Shown here one piece after another: positions 11,924 to 24,649 of a stretch of 64,000 nt of DNA (within the stretch, counting starts at the first letter, position 1; the number at the start of each line of letters is the position of its first letter). Source of the stretch: Rhinopomastus cyanomelas (taxonomy: Eukaryota > Chordata > Aves > Bucerotiformes > Rhinopomastidae); NCBI GenBank assembly GCA_013400115.1, contig VXBP01005586.1:753537-817536 (forward strand), in the 5' to 3' direction. Made by a program: the position numbers and the translations under genes. The notes under the pieces are model-generated. The model was not told the origin of the DNA, made no database searches, and saw only the letters and a program-made list of their open reading frames with translations.

Positions 11924-12260
11924 GTATAGAATCATAGAATCACCATCAAGGTTCAAAAAGACCCTTAAGATCATCAACTCCAACTGTCCACCCTACAACC
12001 CCTAACCACTAAATCTGCTCCTGAAACACCATGTCTACCCATCTTTTGAACATCTCCAGGGCCAGTGCCTCCACTGTCTCCCTGGGCAGTCTGTTCCAAG
12101 GCCTCCCCACTCTTTCTGTGAAGAAATATTTTCCTAATATCCTATCTGAAGCTCCCCTGGCACAACTTGACCCCATTTCCTCTTGTCCTAAATATTCTTT
12201 TCCTAGTTTGTCTCAGAATCACTCAAAGCTCTAGTTAACCCTCCTCACTTTTAAATATCT
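11924..12260 (-). mobile_element. CR1 LINE 3' fragment, older subfamily
   Basis: Begins with the antisense octamer tail ('agaatcatagtatagaatcatagaatca') and continues through 'caccatgtctacccatc', 'ccaaggcctccccactctttctgtgaag' and 'ctcccctggcacaacttga', given as separate short blocks. The body differs from the common subfamily in this window, which has 'ggagactccacaacc'. It resembles the 32.8-kb copy. Confidence 0.85.
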
Positions 12261-14127
12261 GACAGGCAAAGCTGCCAAAGCAGTCTGTTCAGCTGGGCCT
12301 TACAGCTCCTCATTTTCCAGGAGGGTGTTCCTACATGCACTAGGATTGTCTTTATGGATCAGAGGAAGCACAAAAAAATGTTTCAAAACGAACAAACTAA
12401 ACAAAATCTAACTGGTCTCTTTATCCTTTAGCTGGAAGCCATTTCTTCTAAAGGAATCTCATCCAGCAAGAGAGTAATCATTGCTGTGGTGCCAAGACCA
12501 AAACAAGAAGCAATTTCCTGTACTTTTGTCTTTTCCTTTTTCCACAAGTGTGCATAGCTTCAATTACTTCCTCAAGTTTGATGAGTTCCACAGCAAGGGC
12601 AGTGATTAACTACAAGGGAAATTTTTCCTTCCCTCCTTGACTTCTGCAAAGAGCAAAAAGGTAACTTAAGCCATTCCACAGAAGCGCTGAACATCAGTCC
12701 TAGCTAATCACCTGCACTGACACATGAGGGGAAGGGAAGAAGCAGTGACAGAAATGGACCAGATGAACTGCTGCAGATGAAAGACTTTCTGCATGGCCGG
12801 CCTCTGAGTGCTCTGTGGTGGGAACAAGTTGAGTCACGCTCTGAACACCAGAGCATGACTAAGAAAGCTCAGCCTCCTCTGAAGGTTGGTTTTATTGATG
12901 AGCTGGCAACATCAGCTCCTGTTGCCAGCCTAGCTCCCCTGAGTTACTCTACGTGACTTCCTCTGCACTAGCCCTCTCTGCCCAAAGAGGTAGTCTCATC
13001 CACTGCAGCCAGGGCCAACTGGAGACACCTGCCATCATGATTCAGTTGCATCTGTCATGAATTTGGCATGACTAAGCATCAGTGGCAATAGCATTCGAAA
13101 ACAGAGTAAGGGAAGAGGCTTGCAGGCATTGTGTCTCACCTTCTCATACAGGGTTGCCATAATATGTAAATAAATACTTGATAAACACTGAGGGAAGGAG
13201 AGAGATGTCTTATGTGTGCTGGCCCTTATTTACTTGCTAAACGACTGCTAGTTGAGGTCCTATAGTTGACAGACCCATTGCTGACTGGGAAACAGATTTA
13301 GGTAACTTGAAAATGATCATGTTATAAAATACATTTAGAGCTGGAGTTTTAGGTAACTTGAAAATGATGATGTTATAAATACATTTAGAGCTGGAGTTTT
13401 CAAAGGAGGTAGGTTCCTAATGACGTACAAAGTGTATTGAGCAGTGCTTGCCCTGAGATTTATAGCAGGTTCCGTGTTGGCTAGAGGGAGGGGGAAAGAT
13501 AAAAAATGATGAGTAGTTTGGAATAGCAGTGAGAAAAGATTGCAGGACATGGTAATGAAATAGAGGGCAGCATTTCCTGAACATCTTACTCACTTGGGTT
13601 TACTTGAGTGCCAGAGGGATGGCAACAGGGATTGCAAGACACTCTTCCAGCAAACTTGATAGCTCTGGGACCTTAACAAGGGGACCCTGGAGTGAGACCA
13701 GCATTGTCTACAAACCATGACAACCTATCCATCCATACGACCAATGCATGGAAGAGCACTTCTTGTTCTAGAGGGGAATTATTTCTCAACAGCTCACCTA
13801 GCGATTGCCCTTTTTGCCAGCAATGTTGGACAGCAGTTGCTAGAGAAGATAATAGGCTTGTGAGGAGACAGGGCAAGGCTCTTTTTGCTATTCTGTTCCC
13901 TTTTGACAACCACCTAAGTTAAAAAGTTATTCCAAACAGGAAACTCAGGAGTATATAATGACAGTGGTACCCCTAAAGCTCTCCATCCTATCTTCTTCTG
14001 CATGGGCTTACTAAATAGGTGAGGAAAATTATTTAGATGCACTGGCCATTTTTCTTGACCTAATGACCCTCTAGGAACGTTTGTAAGACTTTGAGCTTCC
14101 CTAAGCTGTATGGAACTTGAAGCTATG
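12261..14127. other. Intergenic unique sequence with one tandem duplication
   Basis: No gene. Bases 13,300-13,350 and 13,351-13,400 are a head-to-tail duplication (start 'aggtaacttgaaaatgat', end 'gctggagtttt'), differing by one substitution and one A. Confidence 0.6.
13300..13400 (+). repeat. About 50-bp tandem duplication (two copies)
   Basis: Copy 1 is 51 bp and copy 2 is 50 bp. They differ at one C/G site and by one A in an A-run, so the duplication is fairly recent. Confidence 0.92.
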
Positions 14128-14475
14128 GAAAAATGTCTGGAGAGGAGAAGACTGAGAGGAGACCTTATTCATATCTATAAATACCTGAAGGGTGACCATA
14201 AGGAGGATGGATCCAAACTGTTTTCAGTTGTGCCAGTGGCAAGACAATGGACACAAGCTAGAACACAAGAGGTTTCATGTGAATAAGAGAAAAAACTTTG
14301 CTGTGCAGGTGACAAGGAACTGGAACAGGCTGCCCAGAGAGTTTGTGGAGTCTTCTTCTCTGGACATATTTAAAACCCACCGAGATTCAGTCCTGTGTCC
14401 CTGCTTTATTGAGCAGTCCGGGCTAGATGATCTCTAGAGGTCCCTTCCAATGTCAACAATTCAGTGATCATGTCA
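14128..14475 (+). mobile_element. CR1 LINE 3' fragment
   Basis: Plus-strand end of ORF2 and 3' UTR. Translated pieces include GHKLEHKRFHVNKRKNFAVQ and NRLPREFVESSSLDIFKTH, followed by 'gggctagatgatctctagag' and 'cccttccaat'. The final octamers are degraded. Confidence 0.9.
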
Positions 14476-17400
14476 TCTACAGCTCTCTCTTCAATAATGC
14501 TTTCATTGTTTGCTTGCAACTCCTACGTGCCAAGCCCTGGCCTATGACTTTACACAGAACATCAGCCCCTTAGGAATGCTTCAGCACATGATGCAGATTT
14601 CTTCAAAAAAGTGGTTTTATTGCTCCACTATGAGTTGTCTGGCACAGAAAAGAAGTCAGTGACTATTCACCTACCCTGAAACATTGCTACTTTAAGTGCA
14701 GTTTCAACTGAATACAAATCGCTGAAAAGTTCTTGGCCAAATTATTCTGCAGTCGCTTGCTCTACAGCTGCTGCATCCTCCTGCTTCTACATGGCAGCAT
14801 TTCAGCAGTATCTGGAGGGAAAGCATCTGCCTGTCATAGCATTACACCAAGCTTTGGGTCTCTCCCAAGTGGCAGTCATTATATCGCTGTTTGGCAATAT
14901 TATTAGCGTATTTTCATCCAGCAACCGTCAGTGTCAGATTGTTTCCCGATGTGTTCAACAGGCATCAACATTTCAAAAAACACCAGACAAATGTCTTTTT
15001 ACTTGACCTCTTTAATGCAGTGTCATATATCATTTACGTGTTGAACAGCTCTCAAAACATCAATGTGTGTGTGCCTACAAAATAGATATCTTCTCACTCC
15101 TTTTTTTTTGCTCCTTCAAGTGCCATGAGAAATTATTTAAGGAAGTTTTAATGAAATGCATCTGTCGCTTATGAAGATAAATAGCCGTAGTATGGCTTTC
15201 CATTACTGGAAATGGCAGAATTAAATTAGAAAATTACAATCCTCAGCATCTTCCCTGACTTGTTTTTGCATAATGTGTTGGAAAATATGCCCACATAGGC
15301 AGAATGCCGCAATACCAATGGAGTATCTCATAAAACAAGGCCCTTTTTTATGGTTGTTTTGTTAGTTTGCACTGGGGAAGTTTCTCCCATGGAAGGTTTT
15401 TGGTCCTGTTTGTGGGCAAGGAGGGCAAATTAGTAAAGGGAACCTAACTAGAGTCGCATATAGGTAAAAGTCTTTCTCTTTTCCAGTACCTAAGTTCTGG
15501 ACTTTGGTCTATATTGGTCGATGTCTCCCAGGCCAAACAGAAAGACCATGGTAGATCATATAATCCAGACTGTATAATTCCTCTTATCTCACCTAATGGG
15601 CATGTCCTTTTCCAGTAAATACAATAAAAATAGTGTTACCATTAAAATTCCTTGGAGCATCCTTTGGACACTAGTTATTCTGACTCTGAAAAAACCAAAA
15701 AGTTGGCATTAAAGGAGATTTTTAAATGAATAGTGGGATTATGTGAAGTTGTCTTTTTGGGTGGAACAGGCACTTCTAGTCCCTCATTAGCAAGCTGGTC
15801 TTTTTGTCCTAAGAAGCAGATTGTTGTCAATTGGTTTTGTCTTTTGAAGTGAAGAGGTAGATTCCTTAGAGCCTGGTCCCATTAGAATGTGATACAAAGC
15901 CTTTAGCCCTGCTACATCTGGAAGCACAGAGGTAGCAATTGAAATAAGACAGAATAGGAAGACCTTTGTGTTTCTCACCTGTGTATGCTTCCAGCTGGCT
16001 AGGAGGGATGCATGCAAAGTGTGCATGCATGCTCAACCCTCATGCCCATTCAACACCAGCAGCATATGCTCCTTCTCTCCTGCTCCATCGACCTTCAACT
16101 CACCCAGCACTCTTCCACGCATTACCCTGGTGTTTCTTTCTCTTTCCTTTCTCATGGCATGTGAATTTAACACTTTTTGTCACACGGTATTTGCTTCAGC
16201 AGAGACAGGAGTGCTTTATCTGTGCCTGGTACCATAACTCAAGTTTCTTTCCCGGCATGTTTCTAATGAACCCTCATCCTTCACTTCCTGAAAAAATGCT
16301 TTGACTCCTGTGCTTTTATTCAGCACTGGTCACCCATGCTATAATGCCCCATACCAGATAGCATGTAGCTGTTATGCTACAGTTCACACTGAGCCCAGCG
16401 CCGCCTGTGCATGTCAGGAGTGTTCAGCTCGCAGAAATGAGGAAGGACTGTGTCTTGCATCAGATACTGTGGGTAATCAAATGCAGGTGCAAAGATTGAT
16501 GTGAGCAGGTTAAAAAAAAAAAGGGAAGGAGTTACCCTATAATATCTTTAAAACTATGCTTTTTTTTTTCAAAAGGATTTTATGTAATTTTTGCTGTTTC
16601 TCTTCATTTCAACTTGCTGAATTCCTGAACCGTCCCAAAGATCCCTGTGAGGGAAGGCAGGGGGCAGGAGTAGGGCAGTAACTGAAGGTACCAATATATT
16701 GAACAAATTTTGAGGAATCCCAGGGCTCTCTGAGAACAGGAGCAAACAGATAAAATACATGGGGCATGAAGATGGGCTTCTTGAGAGATGAGAGCTTTTA
16801 AAGCCCCAGCTGCTTTCCTTTCAGCTTCATCTTAATTGAACTGCTCAGATAACAGCAACCCTGCCTGAAGTGAAGGCTGGTTATCCTAGCTTTGACCTTC
16901 AGTAATCCTCCAGGACTGCGGATGAGGATGCACATCACTTCACTTTTTCCCTGACTATACAATGGAAGAAATACTCAGATGTAAGTACCCAGATGAACTG
17001 GCGTAGTATAACTGATGAGCATAAACAGCACCAAGGTCACAGGGAAACACCATAAGCCATGGTCAGTGCAGTGAGTGTTTGGTCTCCAGCAGGGATCAGT
17101 ATTCAGCTCTTGTAGACGACAACATGTCCCTGTAATGCTCCCAGTTAATGGTAGGATTTAGTTTGAGCATTTACATCCCAAGGTTAGCATGTCTTGCTGA
17201 GCCTGGTAGGGGATGGCTTATCCTAGGAAGCTTTGAAATTTGATTACCTTTAAGTTTCCTGGCACTACTCTGTTAGCAGTAATCACAAAATGATCAAATT
17301 CTTAGAGAAAATTCAGCCTTAGTATTTAACTCTTTGACTTTCTCTGCAGTATATTCTACAGGTTGGCTGTATCCTGTGCAGAGAGGCATTTGGTTTTGTT

Positions 17401-17745
17401 TGGGTTTTTTCCCTCCAAAATGTAATGCCTTTAATTTTATCAGTTTTCACTTTTTCTCTGTCCCTCCATGCAACCTGATCAGAAGTGGCATAAGAAACTT
17501 CTTCATGCTTCCTGCCATCTGGAACTGGCTTGTCTGTATTTCTCTGCTTCATTGACTTTTTATCTAATTTCAAATCTCCCCCTTATTTCTGTCTTCCTGC
17601 TCTTATTTATCTCTGAAGATACACTATTGCTTTCTGTAACGCAGTGGAGAGATGGAGTTTGTATGACAGATAGAATTCAAAGACTCGATCCTTTATGCTT
17701 TACTTGTTCCATGGATAACTTACTGTCCACCTATGTGGGAATTTA
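14476..17745. other. Intergenic unique sequence
   Basis: No gene recognised. Bases 16,009-16,029 carry two TGCATGCA palindromes separated by AAGTG. A10 and T10 runs occur near 16,510 and 16,560. Bases 15,117-15,290 are AT-rich with several homeodomain-type TAAT/ATTA cores and might be conserved noncoding DNA. Confidence 0.5.
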
Positions 17746-18095
17746 ATTACTGTCTATAAATACATGAGGGCTGGGTGTCAAGAAGAAAGGAGTACTCTCA
17801 GTTGCGACAGACAGGAAAAGGGGTAATGGATGCCAGCTTGAACACAGGACGTTTCACGTCAATATGAGGAAAAACTTTTTTACTGTAAGGCTTACTAAAT
17901 ATTGGAATGGGTTGTCCAGGGAGCTTGTAGAGTCCGTTTCTCTGGAGAAGTTTCAGACCCATTTGAGTGCAGTTTTGTGTAGTTGATTTAGGCTTATTAG
18001 ATGATTATGCTTTTCAGCAATTTGTATCCTGCTTGAGCAGAAAGGCTGGACACGATAGCCTTTGCAGGCCCCTTCCAACCCTGATAAACTCTGTA
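17746..18095 (+). mobile_element. CR1 LINE 3' fragment
   Basis: Plus-strand copy from 'tataaatacatgagggctgg' through 'aacacaggacgtttcacgtc', 'aatatgaggaaaaac' to 'ccttccaaccctgat'. Diverged and with small deletions. Confidence 0.88.
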
Positions 18096-19079
18096 AACCG
18101 AGTTCTTAGTAAGACGTGTCTGTACTAGAGACAGTGGGCTACCAGTGTAAGCAATGCCAAGCTGATCTGCAGACCAAGTGTACTTTCTTGTGGGACACAT
18201 AAAGGAAAGAGTAAAGCATTCATTTAGAGCATTCCTAATTATAAATGCTAATACCATCTCCAAAGCACATAGGCTTCCTGGGCTGCAAGAATACTGTAAC
18301 AGGGACGTGGGAGCCAGCCAGACCAATGAGTGAGTTGTAGGAAGCCACAAACAGGTTGTAGGAGGGAAATGGTCGTTCATGTCAGATCCTGGCACCGGTC
18401 AGGTTAGAGGAAAGGAGAGGCTGTCAATATTACCCAGAATGGTCAGAAAGGCTAGGAGTTTTTCAAGGGAAAGGCACGATTGGGGTTTGCTTAACCTTTC
18501 TTTAAAACGCGACCTTGCAAGAAGCTTTGAAACAATGGTACAGGCCTGGAGAGTGAGTCCAACTATCTTATAGAAATCTGCCATGGAAAACTGTCCTTAA
18601 GGTATGAACGTTGACTATGTGTTTACGGCTGATCTTGTAGAGGAAACGCACAGTTGACTAGTAATGATGCAGTATGATTACTGCCTTAATTACTGCCAGT
18701 TTCCATGTCTCATCGTTCTGAAAGCCCTTAGGATTTTGATTCAGTTTGGGATGCAAGCAATGGGAACAGCACTGAACATCATGACATGTTGTTCTTTGGC
18801 CGTAAGACAAAGAGGAGAAAATGATTGCTGGGTAAGAAGCATTCTTGTAGCAGAAGTAACTACACTTCATCACCCTTTGAGTGTCAAATTGTTGAGACTC
18901 ATAGTTAATCCAAATCTGAAAGGCCTGCATTCTGGTGCGTCATCTTGTGTGCTGTGGAACAGCTGTTTGGCCTTCCTCCACCACCTCTTGCCCAGTACAG
19001 AACACCTGTCACAGCCTGTCATAGATTTCAGACTGTGGTCAAAGACCTTTAGTTGCAGGCATCATCTATGACAGGAAGC
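18096..19079. other. Intergenic unique sequence
   Basis: Contains a 135-codon open frame (18,664-19,071) with no recognisable family or splice context. I treat it as chance. Confidence 0.55.
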
Positions 19080-19170
19080 TGTGACTTGATCTAGGTGATC
19101 CTGCTGTGGCAGGGGGATTGGACTACATGATCTTTAGAGGTCACTTCCAATCCCTAATCTTCTGTGATTG
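19080..19170 (+). mobile_element. CR1 3' end
   Basis: 'gtgacttgatctaggtgatc', 'gggggattggactac', then 'ccaatccctaatcttctgtg'. A 90-bp, 5'-truncated terminus. Confidence 0.88.
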
Positions 19171-19627
19171 TCTTTGTCAATGATATTTTGAATACAATAA
19201 TATTTAGGATATGCTAAGTGTCCTTAAGTGGTAGAAAATTGTGTGTCCTCCAGTAAAAAGCCAAACTAGGAGGAAATTGCCTGCTGACACTAGGTCTGAC
19301 AGTAAGCGGAAACACAGGCATGTGGACAACGACACAGAGCCACCTGGAAGATTTTTATACTTTGAGAAATATCTGTGCATCTACTGCCTTGCTTTCTCTG
19401 TGACTAATTCCTAATAAATCAGAGCAGAGGGAAAAAAAGGGAACAGAAGTCCAAGAAGCAAAATAATATATAAAGTGGAAAAAAGATTCTTACTATCCCT
19501 GGCAGGTAATCAGTAAAAGTTCAGAGCACGGAATAAATTTTATGTAAAGCCATTGTGTAAGCAACACCTTCAACAAATAGTTGATGAAGGGTTGGGGTTT
19601 TTTTTCAAACCCACTTAGTTATTCAAG
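19171..19627. other. Intergenic unique sequence
   Basis: Nothing recognisable apart from short A and T runs. Confidence 0.55.
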
Positions 19628-20005
19628 AATGCACATCTCAAGTTTAAATTGAAGTTCTCTGCCCATCACTAGACAATTTGAAAGGCTATTCCAGAATGTC
19701 ATTCTTTTGATGGCTGGAAACCTTCTCCCAATGTCTTGTATAAATTTATTCATGACCAATTTATATCCATTTGATCTTGTTCCAGCATTATCCTTTAGGT
19801 TAAAGAATTCTTCTCTCTTCCTGATATTTACTCCCTCATGTATCCATAAAAAGTCATTATCGACTGGCTCTCACCTGGCTTTGCTAGGCCAAACAAGCCA
19901 AGCCCTCTTTATCTCAACTCGTAGAAAGCCTTCTTCGCACCCTTTCTAATTTCATTTGATCTTTTTTGAGCAGAGGTGACAGGCACTGGGGGATCTGAAT
20001 TGAGG
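19628..20005 (-). mobile_element. Ancient CR1/L3-like LINE 3' fragment
   Basis: Read on the minus strand it carries the motif order of old reptile-type CR1 3' ends: 'agagcc..aatgactttttatgg', 'tttaacctaaaggataatgc', 'ggaacaagatcaaatgg', 'ataaattggtcatgaataaa', 'agaaggtttcc'. It is clearly different from the other CR1 copies here and lacks the ATTCTATG tail. It likely predates bird radiation. Confidence 0.7.
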
Positions 20006-20771
20006 CCTCACCAACACTGTACATGGTATATTCCCATCTCCATTGACTAAGCCTGGCCGGAGGCACCCGAGAACCAGACTGCATTTTTACCCCTGTATCA
20101 CACTGACAACTCCGAGTCAGCACTGGGATAGAAGCAAAGGTTTTCCACAAGGGTGGCATGTTAGTTCTGTGCGGTTTGCTTAGATTTCAAAGGATATGTG
20201 TATTAGGAAGGTGGAAGCTACACTTTCTTTAGTGGCAGATTTATTCTTTTCTGTGCTTGCCGACAGAAATATACTAGGGAAAATTTACAGAGTGGAAATT
20301 TCTGTTCTCCCTTCACAGCGCGCTTCTAAATTGGAGGCCCAACTCCTAAGAGGACCTAGTAAGCAAACAGAAAGAGACAAGGCTATTTTGGACTTTGCTG
20401 AAATGTGTGATTTTCTGACTTGTTTTGTTTTCATTAAAATAACTTTAGAGAAAGATGGAAAACAAAGCCTTACAAGTCTGGAGTCAATGGAAATAAAACA
20501 GTCTCGGAAGCCCTAATCTCCAAGGGCCTTGTCTCAACTTCAGGAGGGGCTGAACTTGCTCTGCACCACTCCGGATTAAGGCCTGAGGAAAGCAAACTCT
20601 TTCCTGCCACGGGCACTTTTGTGGCAAGTGCAGAATTACAACAGAAGCAAACATGTAAGAAAAGTGTGGGATCATTTGTTTGGGATAGTAACAAATAATT
20701 AGGAAGAGAATCAAGGTTTTGTCTGGTTGTTTTTTCCATTTTGTTTTAAAAATTATAAAGCAATCAGGGAA
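20006..20771. other. Intergenic unique sequence
   Basis: No supportable gene. Short frames on both strands are chance. Confidence 0.55.
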
Positions 20772-20842
20772 GGATACGGTGGACTCGATGATCTCTTGGG
20801 TCCCTTCCAACCCCTAACATCCTATGAACAGTGTGATTCTAC
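20772..20842 (+). mobile_element. CR1 3' end
   Basis: 'acggtggactcgatgatctc', 'gggtcccttccaacccctaac', then 'cctatgaacagtgtgattct'. The 'gatctcttgggtccc' variant marks a subfamily different from most others here. Confidence 0.82.
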
Positions 20843-23167
20843 ATGTGACTGAAATATAGACATTTCTTGTTTCAGTAGGACTGTTTTGATTTCTTTCTTG
20901 GATGCCCTTCCAAATATTTAAGAGAGTCCATACTGAATGAGGTGGTTAAGAAATGCTCAGGAAACTCCCAGCACTCCTAATGAATCATGTGAACATTCTG
21001 TATGATCAGAGTCTGCACTGACTTGTGAAAGTAAACTTCTTTACACTGGTTGTACTGAAGTTTGATGTGGGTAATGATGACACAGCATTTGATCCCTTCT
21101 TTGTACTCAACATTTGTAAAAGAGAGAACAGATCTCATTCTTTGTGAGGCTGTACACAGGAGAGCAGCTGTTCTAACCGCTGTGCCAATTCAGGGTTGGA
21201 CACTTTTCTGTTCGAATATTGTACTTGTTGAGAAATGCAGATACAGGTTAGCAAAAATTTGATTAGGAACTGATGTTGGTATTAAGTTTGTTAGCAACAG
21301 ACATTTCTAAGAGAAGGCTCACACTGTTTCTTTGGTGTTTTCAAAAGGGGAATGCTACATTAAAACATTTACTCTTAAGTTGTGAAATAGAAGGACAAAC
21401 AAAACCAACATAAAACCAACCTGACATGTTGTTTGATTGAAAATTTGATTAATGGCAGGAAATGGAGGAGGGGAATAAGAGACTATTTCATGCTGGAAAA
21501 GTATTCTTCTTGGTTTGCCTGTTTCATGTCTGCACAAACCAAACCACTTGTGCTCTTCACCCTCAGCGCTGCCAGTAAGCCTCAGAAGACCTGCAGAACA
21601 ATCTACTGTGATCATAATTACTTGCCCCCAAAATTCATGTCTAAGGTTTTGGGGAGAAATCACAACTTTCTTTTTAATAGATCTTGATGCATTTTTCTTA
21701 CATTAGCTTGTTTCATCACCCTTTGAATTCAGTTAAGCCTTTCTGCACACAGAAAGCAGTCTGGACAAAGTACTAACCTGCAACAGACAAATTCATGGAG
21801 TAAAAACCAAAGCTCCATCCTTGCCAAAACCCTTTCTTGCTGCCTCAGAAGACTCAGTGCAGCTGAGAACCAAACCCAGTGTCACTTGCAATGCTGGTCT
21901 TGCATGACCTCTCACATCTTTGCAAAGTATGATACCAATTGGTGCTTGCAACATTCTCTCAACTATGTACCATCTACAGAAAAGTGATCTCAGCTCATTT
22001 TCAAGACAAACAGTTAAGATGCAGTAAGATTAAGTGACCAATCTGTTGTTACTTAACAATTTGTTTTTGAAGTGTAAATGATTTATGGGAAACTCTTGCC
22101 TTCCTTTCACCTGGCCAGACTGTTTCTACTGCAATATAAGGAACAGACGGTCAACAAACCTTTCCATCAGAAGTCTGTAATCCCTTGCTGATGGCTTGCT
22201 TGGCAGGCACTGTGGATACTCTGGGACATCGTCCAAGAAGGACCTGAAGAAATTAATTTTCCTCTAGCCTATTTTGAAATATAGGTCAGACTTTCATGGC
22301 TGTACTAAAGCAAAAACCATCTTAATCGTCTAGGAAAGCCAGCGAAACCTAGAAAAGGTTTTCAGGCTCTCCCACTGAGGACATTCCAGGACATAAAGCA
22401 TTCTGACTGTCCCAGAGGTAGCTTTAACTTAAAAAAACAAAAACAAAAAAACCCCAGTGAACAAGGAATCAACTATAAACTCAGGAGTCAGTTTTGCTAG
22501 TATCTGTGGTGACCTAAGTGCCACAGTAAGAGCTAAGCTTGGTAAAGCATGTTGAAGGATTTCACATGGCAGCTCCATTTGACCCCACAGGTGGGAATGT
22601 CTGGAAAACTGAGTTTCAACTGTTTGTAAGTCTTCCCCATTCAAACGTACAACTGGTTGGGTGTTGAGTACAACACATGTTGGTTGTCAGGTACAGCATG
22701 CGTCAGGCACAACCCAGCAGCAAGGCATAAAGGAAATGACATTATACAAAGCAAGAGCATGAAAGAACTCACCTCCAGAGTGGGAACAACACAGTTCTCA
22801 CACAGCTGAGACCATCCTCACACAGCACATTTCATTATAGGTGCTCAGAGCCTCATTCCTCATCAGTCCTCATGTAAAGACCATCTGTAGCATAGAGTGA
22901 CCTGTATGTTATAAAGTCACTGGAGCAAATTGAAAAGCTCCCATGAGAACTGATGAGTGACAACTGGAGGACTGGTGCTTAGCCGGTGATAATAAAACAT
23001 GGGGTTAATACGGGTGGAGCTGTGCATTGCAGAATATTGGTGTCCAACCTGTGGCAAATACAGGATGATGTGTGTAAAGCTCTGCAGAAAAAGCATGACT
23101 GATCGGGGTGACACCCGCAGCTCCCACATAGCTCTGATCTCCTCAGCTGCCTGGACAAAGACGTGCA
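20843..23167. other. Intergenic unique sequence
   Basis: No gene recognised. Frames up to 136 codons (22,917-23,327, minus) overlap repeats and show no family similarity. A C/A-rich segment near 22,660-23,020 has an AATAAA near 22,990 but no other LTR hallmark. Confidence 0.55.
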
Positions 23168-23233
23168 GCAGGAGGATTGGACTAGATGATCTTTCGAGGT
23201 CCCTTCCAGTCCCTAATGATTCTATGATTCTTA
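23168..23233 (+). mobile_element. CR1 3' end
   Basis: 'aggattggactagatgatct', 'ttcgaggtcccttccagtcc', then 'taatgattctatgattct'. A very short (66 bp), well-preserved terminus. Confidence 0.9.
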
Positions 23234-23289
23234 CTCTTTCAACCTCTTTTTTTCTAGCTGTGTGAAGCCAGAGTATGGAGCCAGTTTTT

Positions 23290-23395
23290 AAAGCCGGAAA
23301 CTGAAGTAGAAATATTAAGTGACTCAATCAGATGAAATGTAACACAGAGTTCAGAAACTCCTGACTCCCCCTTCAACAGTTAAATCACCAGCTAG
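23290..23395 (+). repeat. Ancient MIR/CORE-type SINE relic
   Basis: 'ggaaactgaagtagaaatat', 'taagtgactcaatcagatg', 'acacagagttcagaaac', 'tcctgactccc', 'agttaaatcaccagctag' follow the order of the well-known amniote MIR-type 3' segment (aaactgaggc, taagtgactt, acacagc, cctgactccc, ctaaccac). Diverged but collinear across about 105 bp. Confidence 0.6.
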
Positions 23396-24581
23396 CCCCC
23401 TGTGGAATGATTAAATCATATGGGGATGATGCAGACAGCTCCCTTGGGCTGCTATTGATGCGATTCTGATGAAACTTGCTCTTTAGCCTGTTAATGAGAC
23501 TATGAATTCTTCTGGCCCTGGCATGCTGCCTTTGCAGGGGAAGCAAAGTCACCCTGTTGGGATGCAGTATTCCTCTGCTAAGTTGTAGAGAGCTGGTTGG
23601 CAATAGCCCAGAAATATTATCTAGCAGAGGCTTTTTCACCTAGTCCAGTCACATCTGTGAACATGAATGTACATCTGCTTGCCTTGTTTGCAGAGCATTT
23701 GGTAGTGGATTTGCTTCCCAGAATACATTCCTCATCACATTGGTGAAACAGCAAGTTAATTTTTAACCTTCCCCTACTGCGAGATTTAGTAAGCCTTTAT
23801 CTCCTTGATGCAAATTTGCAGTACCAGTGTCAGAAAAGATGATCATCAGCACTTATTTCCTGGATGACTTCAGAAATACCAAGACAAACTGCACTTATTT
23901 AAGGGTGCATTTCTCAATGCTCTCAGGCTTTCCTGCTGTCTTAACGTGAGCGGCCATTTAACCACTCTATAAGCTTTCAGTATTTTTCCTAACTTGGTGT
24001 AAGCAAATATTGATCGTGACCGAGATAGTAATTGAATTCATTCATGATAATAAATGGTCCATTGGCTGCACCCATTAAAGCTTCTTTAAAAGCAAGAAAC
24101 AACTTTAATTGCCTGGAGAGATGCGGGATGATATTGCAGCAAATTGGAACCTATTAATAACAGTAAATTCAAGGTTTACCCTAGCTTGTTTGTATTAAAG
24201 TTTGACATGGAATAGGAAGATGACTAAAAGGGGCATTCCAGACAGAGTACCAGGCTGATTATGCAGCTTCTATGAGATATCCTCTGTAACTGCTAAGAGT
24301 ATCTTCATATGAGATGTAGAATTTTCTTGAAAAGACTCTGTCCTCAAGTATTTTTGTCTCTGTTACCTGAAACATTTGGAAATTTGACGTTTGTTTTATG
24401 CCCGATAATTTTATTTGCCATAGGAGCAGAGGGCCAGAGGAATCATCAATTCCTGTAAGTTAGCACAGAGCACACAGTTTATGAGCTATGCCACAAGCCT
24501 GTGTCAACTTGAAAACAATCAGCAATTACAAATTTCATGTCTCCATGAACAATGTGAGGGACTTTTGTAATCCAATGCCTG
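23396..24581. other. Intergenic unique sequence, possible conserved noncoding block
   Basis: No gene. Bases 23,940-24,240 are AT-rich, repeat-free and dense in TAAT/ATTA and TTTAAT cores, as developmental enhancers often are. This is a compositional impression only. Confidence 0.4.
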
Positions 24582-24649
24582 GTGGATTGGACTAGATGAT
24601 CTTTCGAGGTCCCTTCCAATCCGTAATGATTCTATGATTCTGTGATTCC
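24582..24649 (+). mobile_element. CR1 3' end
   Basis: 'ggattggactagatgatctt', 'tcgaggtcccttccaatccg', 'taatgattctatgattctgt'. A short, well-preserved terminus. Confidence 0.9.

Noticed and set aside
18664..19071. 135-codon open frame on the plus strand
   Set aside because: No similarity or splice context.
22660..23020. Possible LTR with an AATAAA
   Set aside because: No TG...CA ends, target duplication or TATA order could be established.
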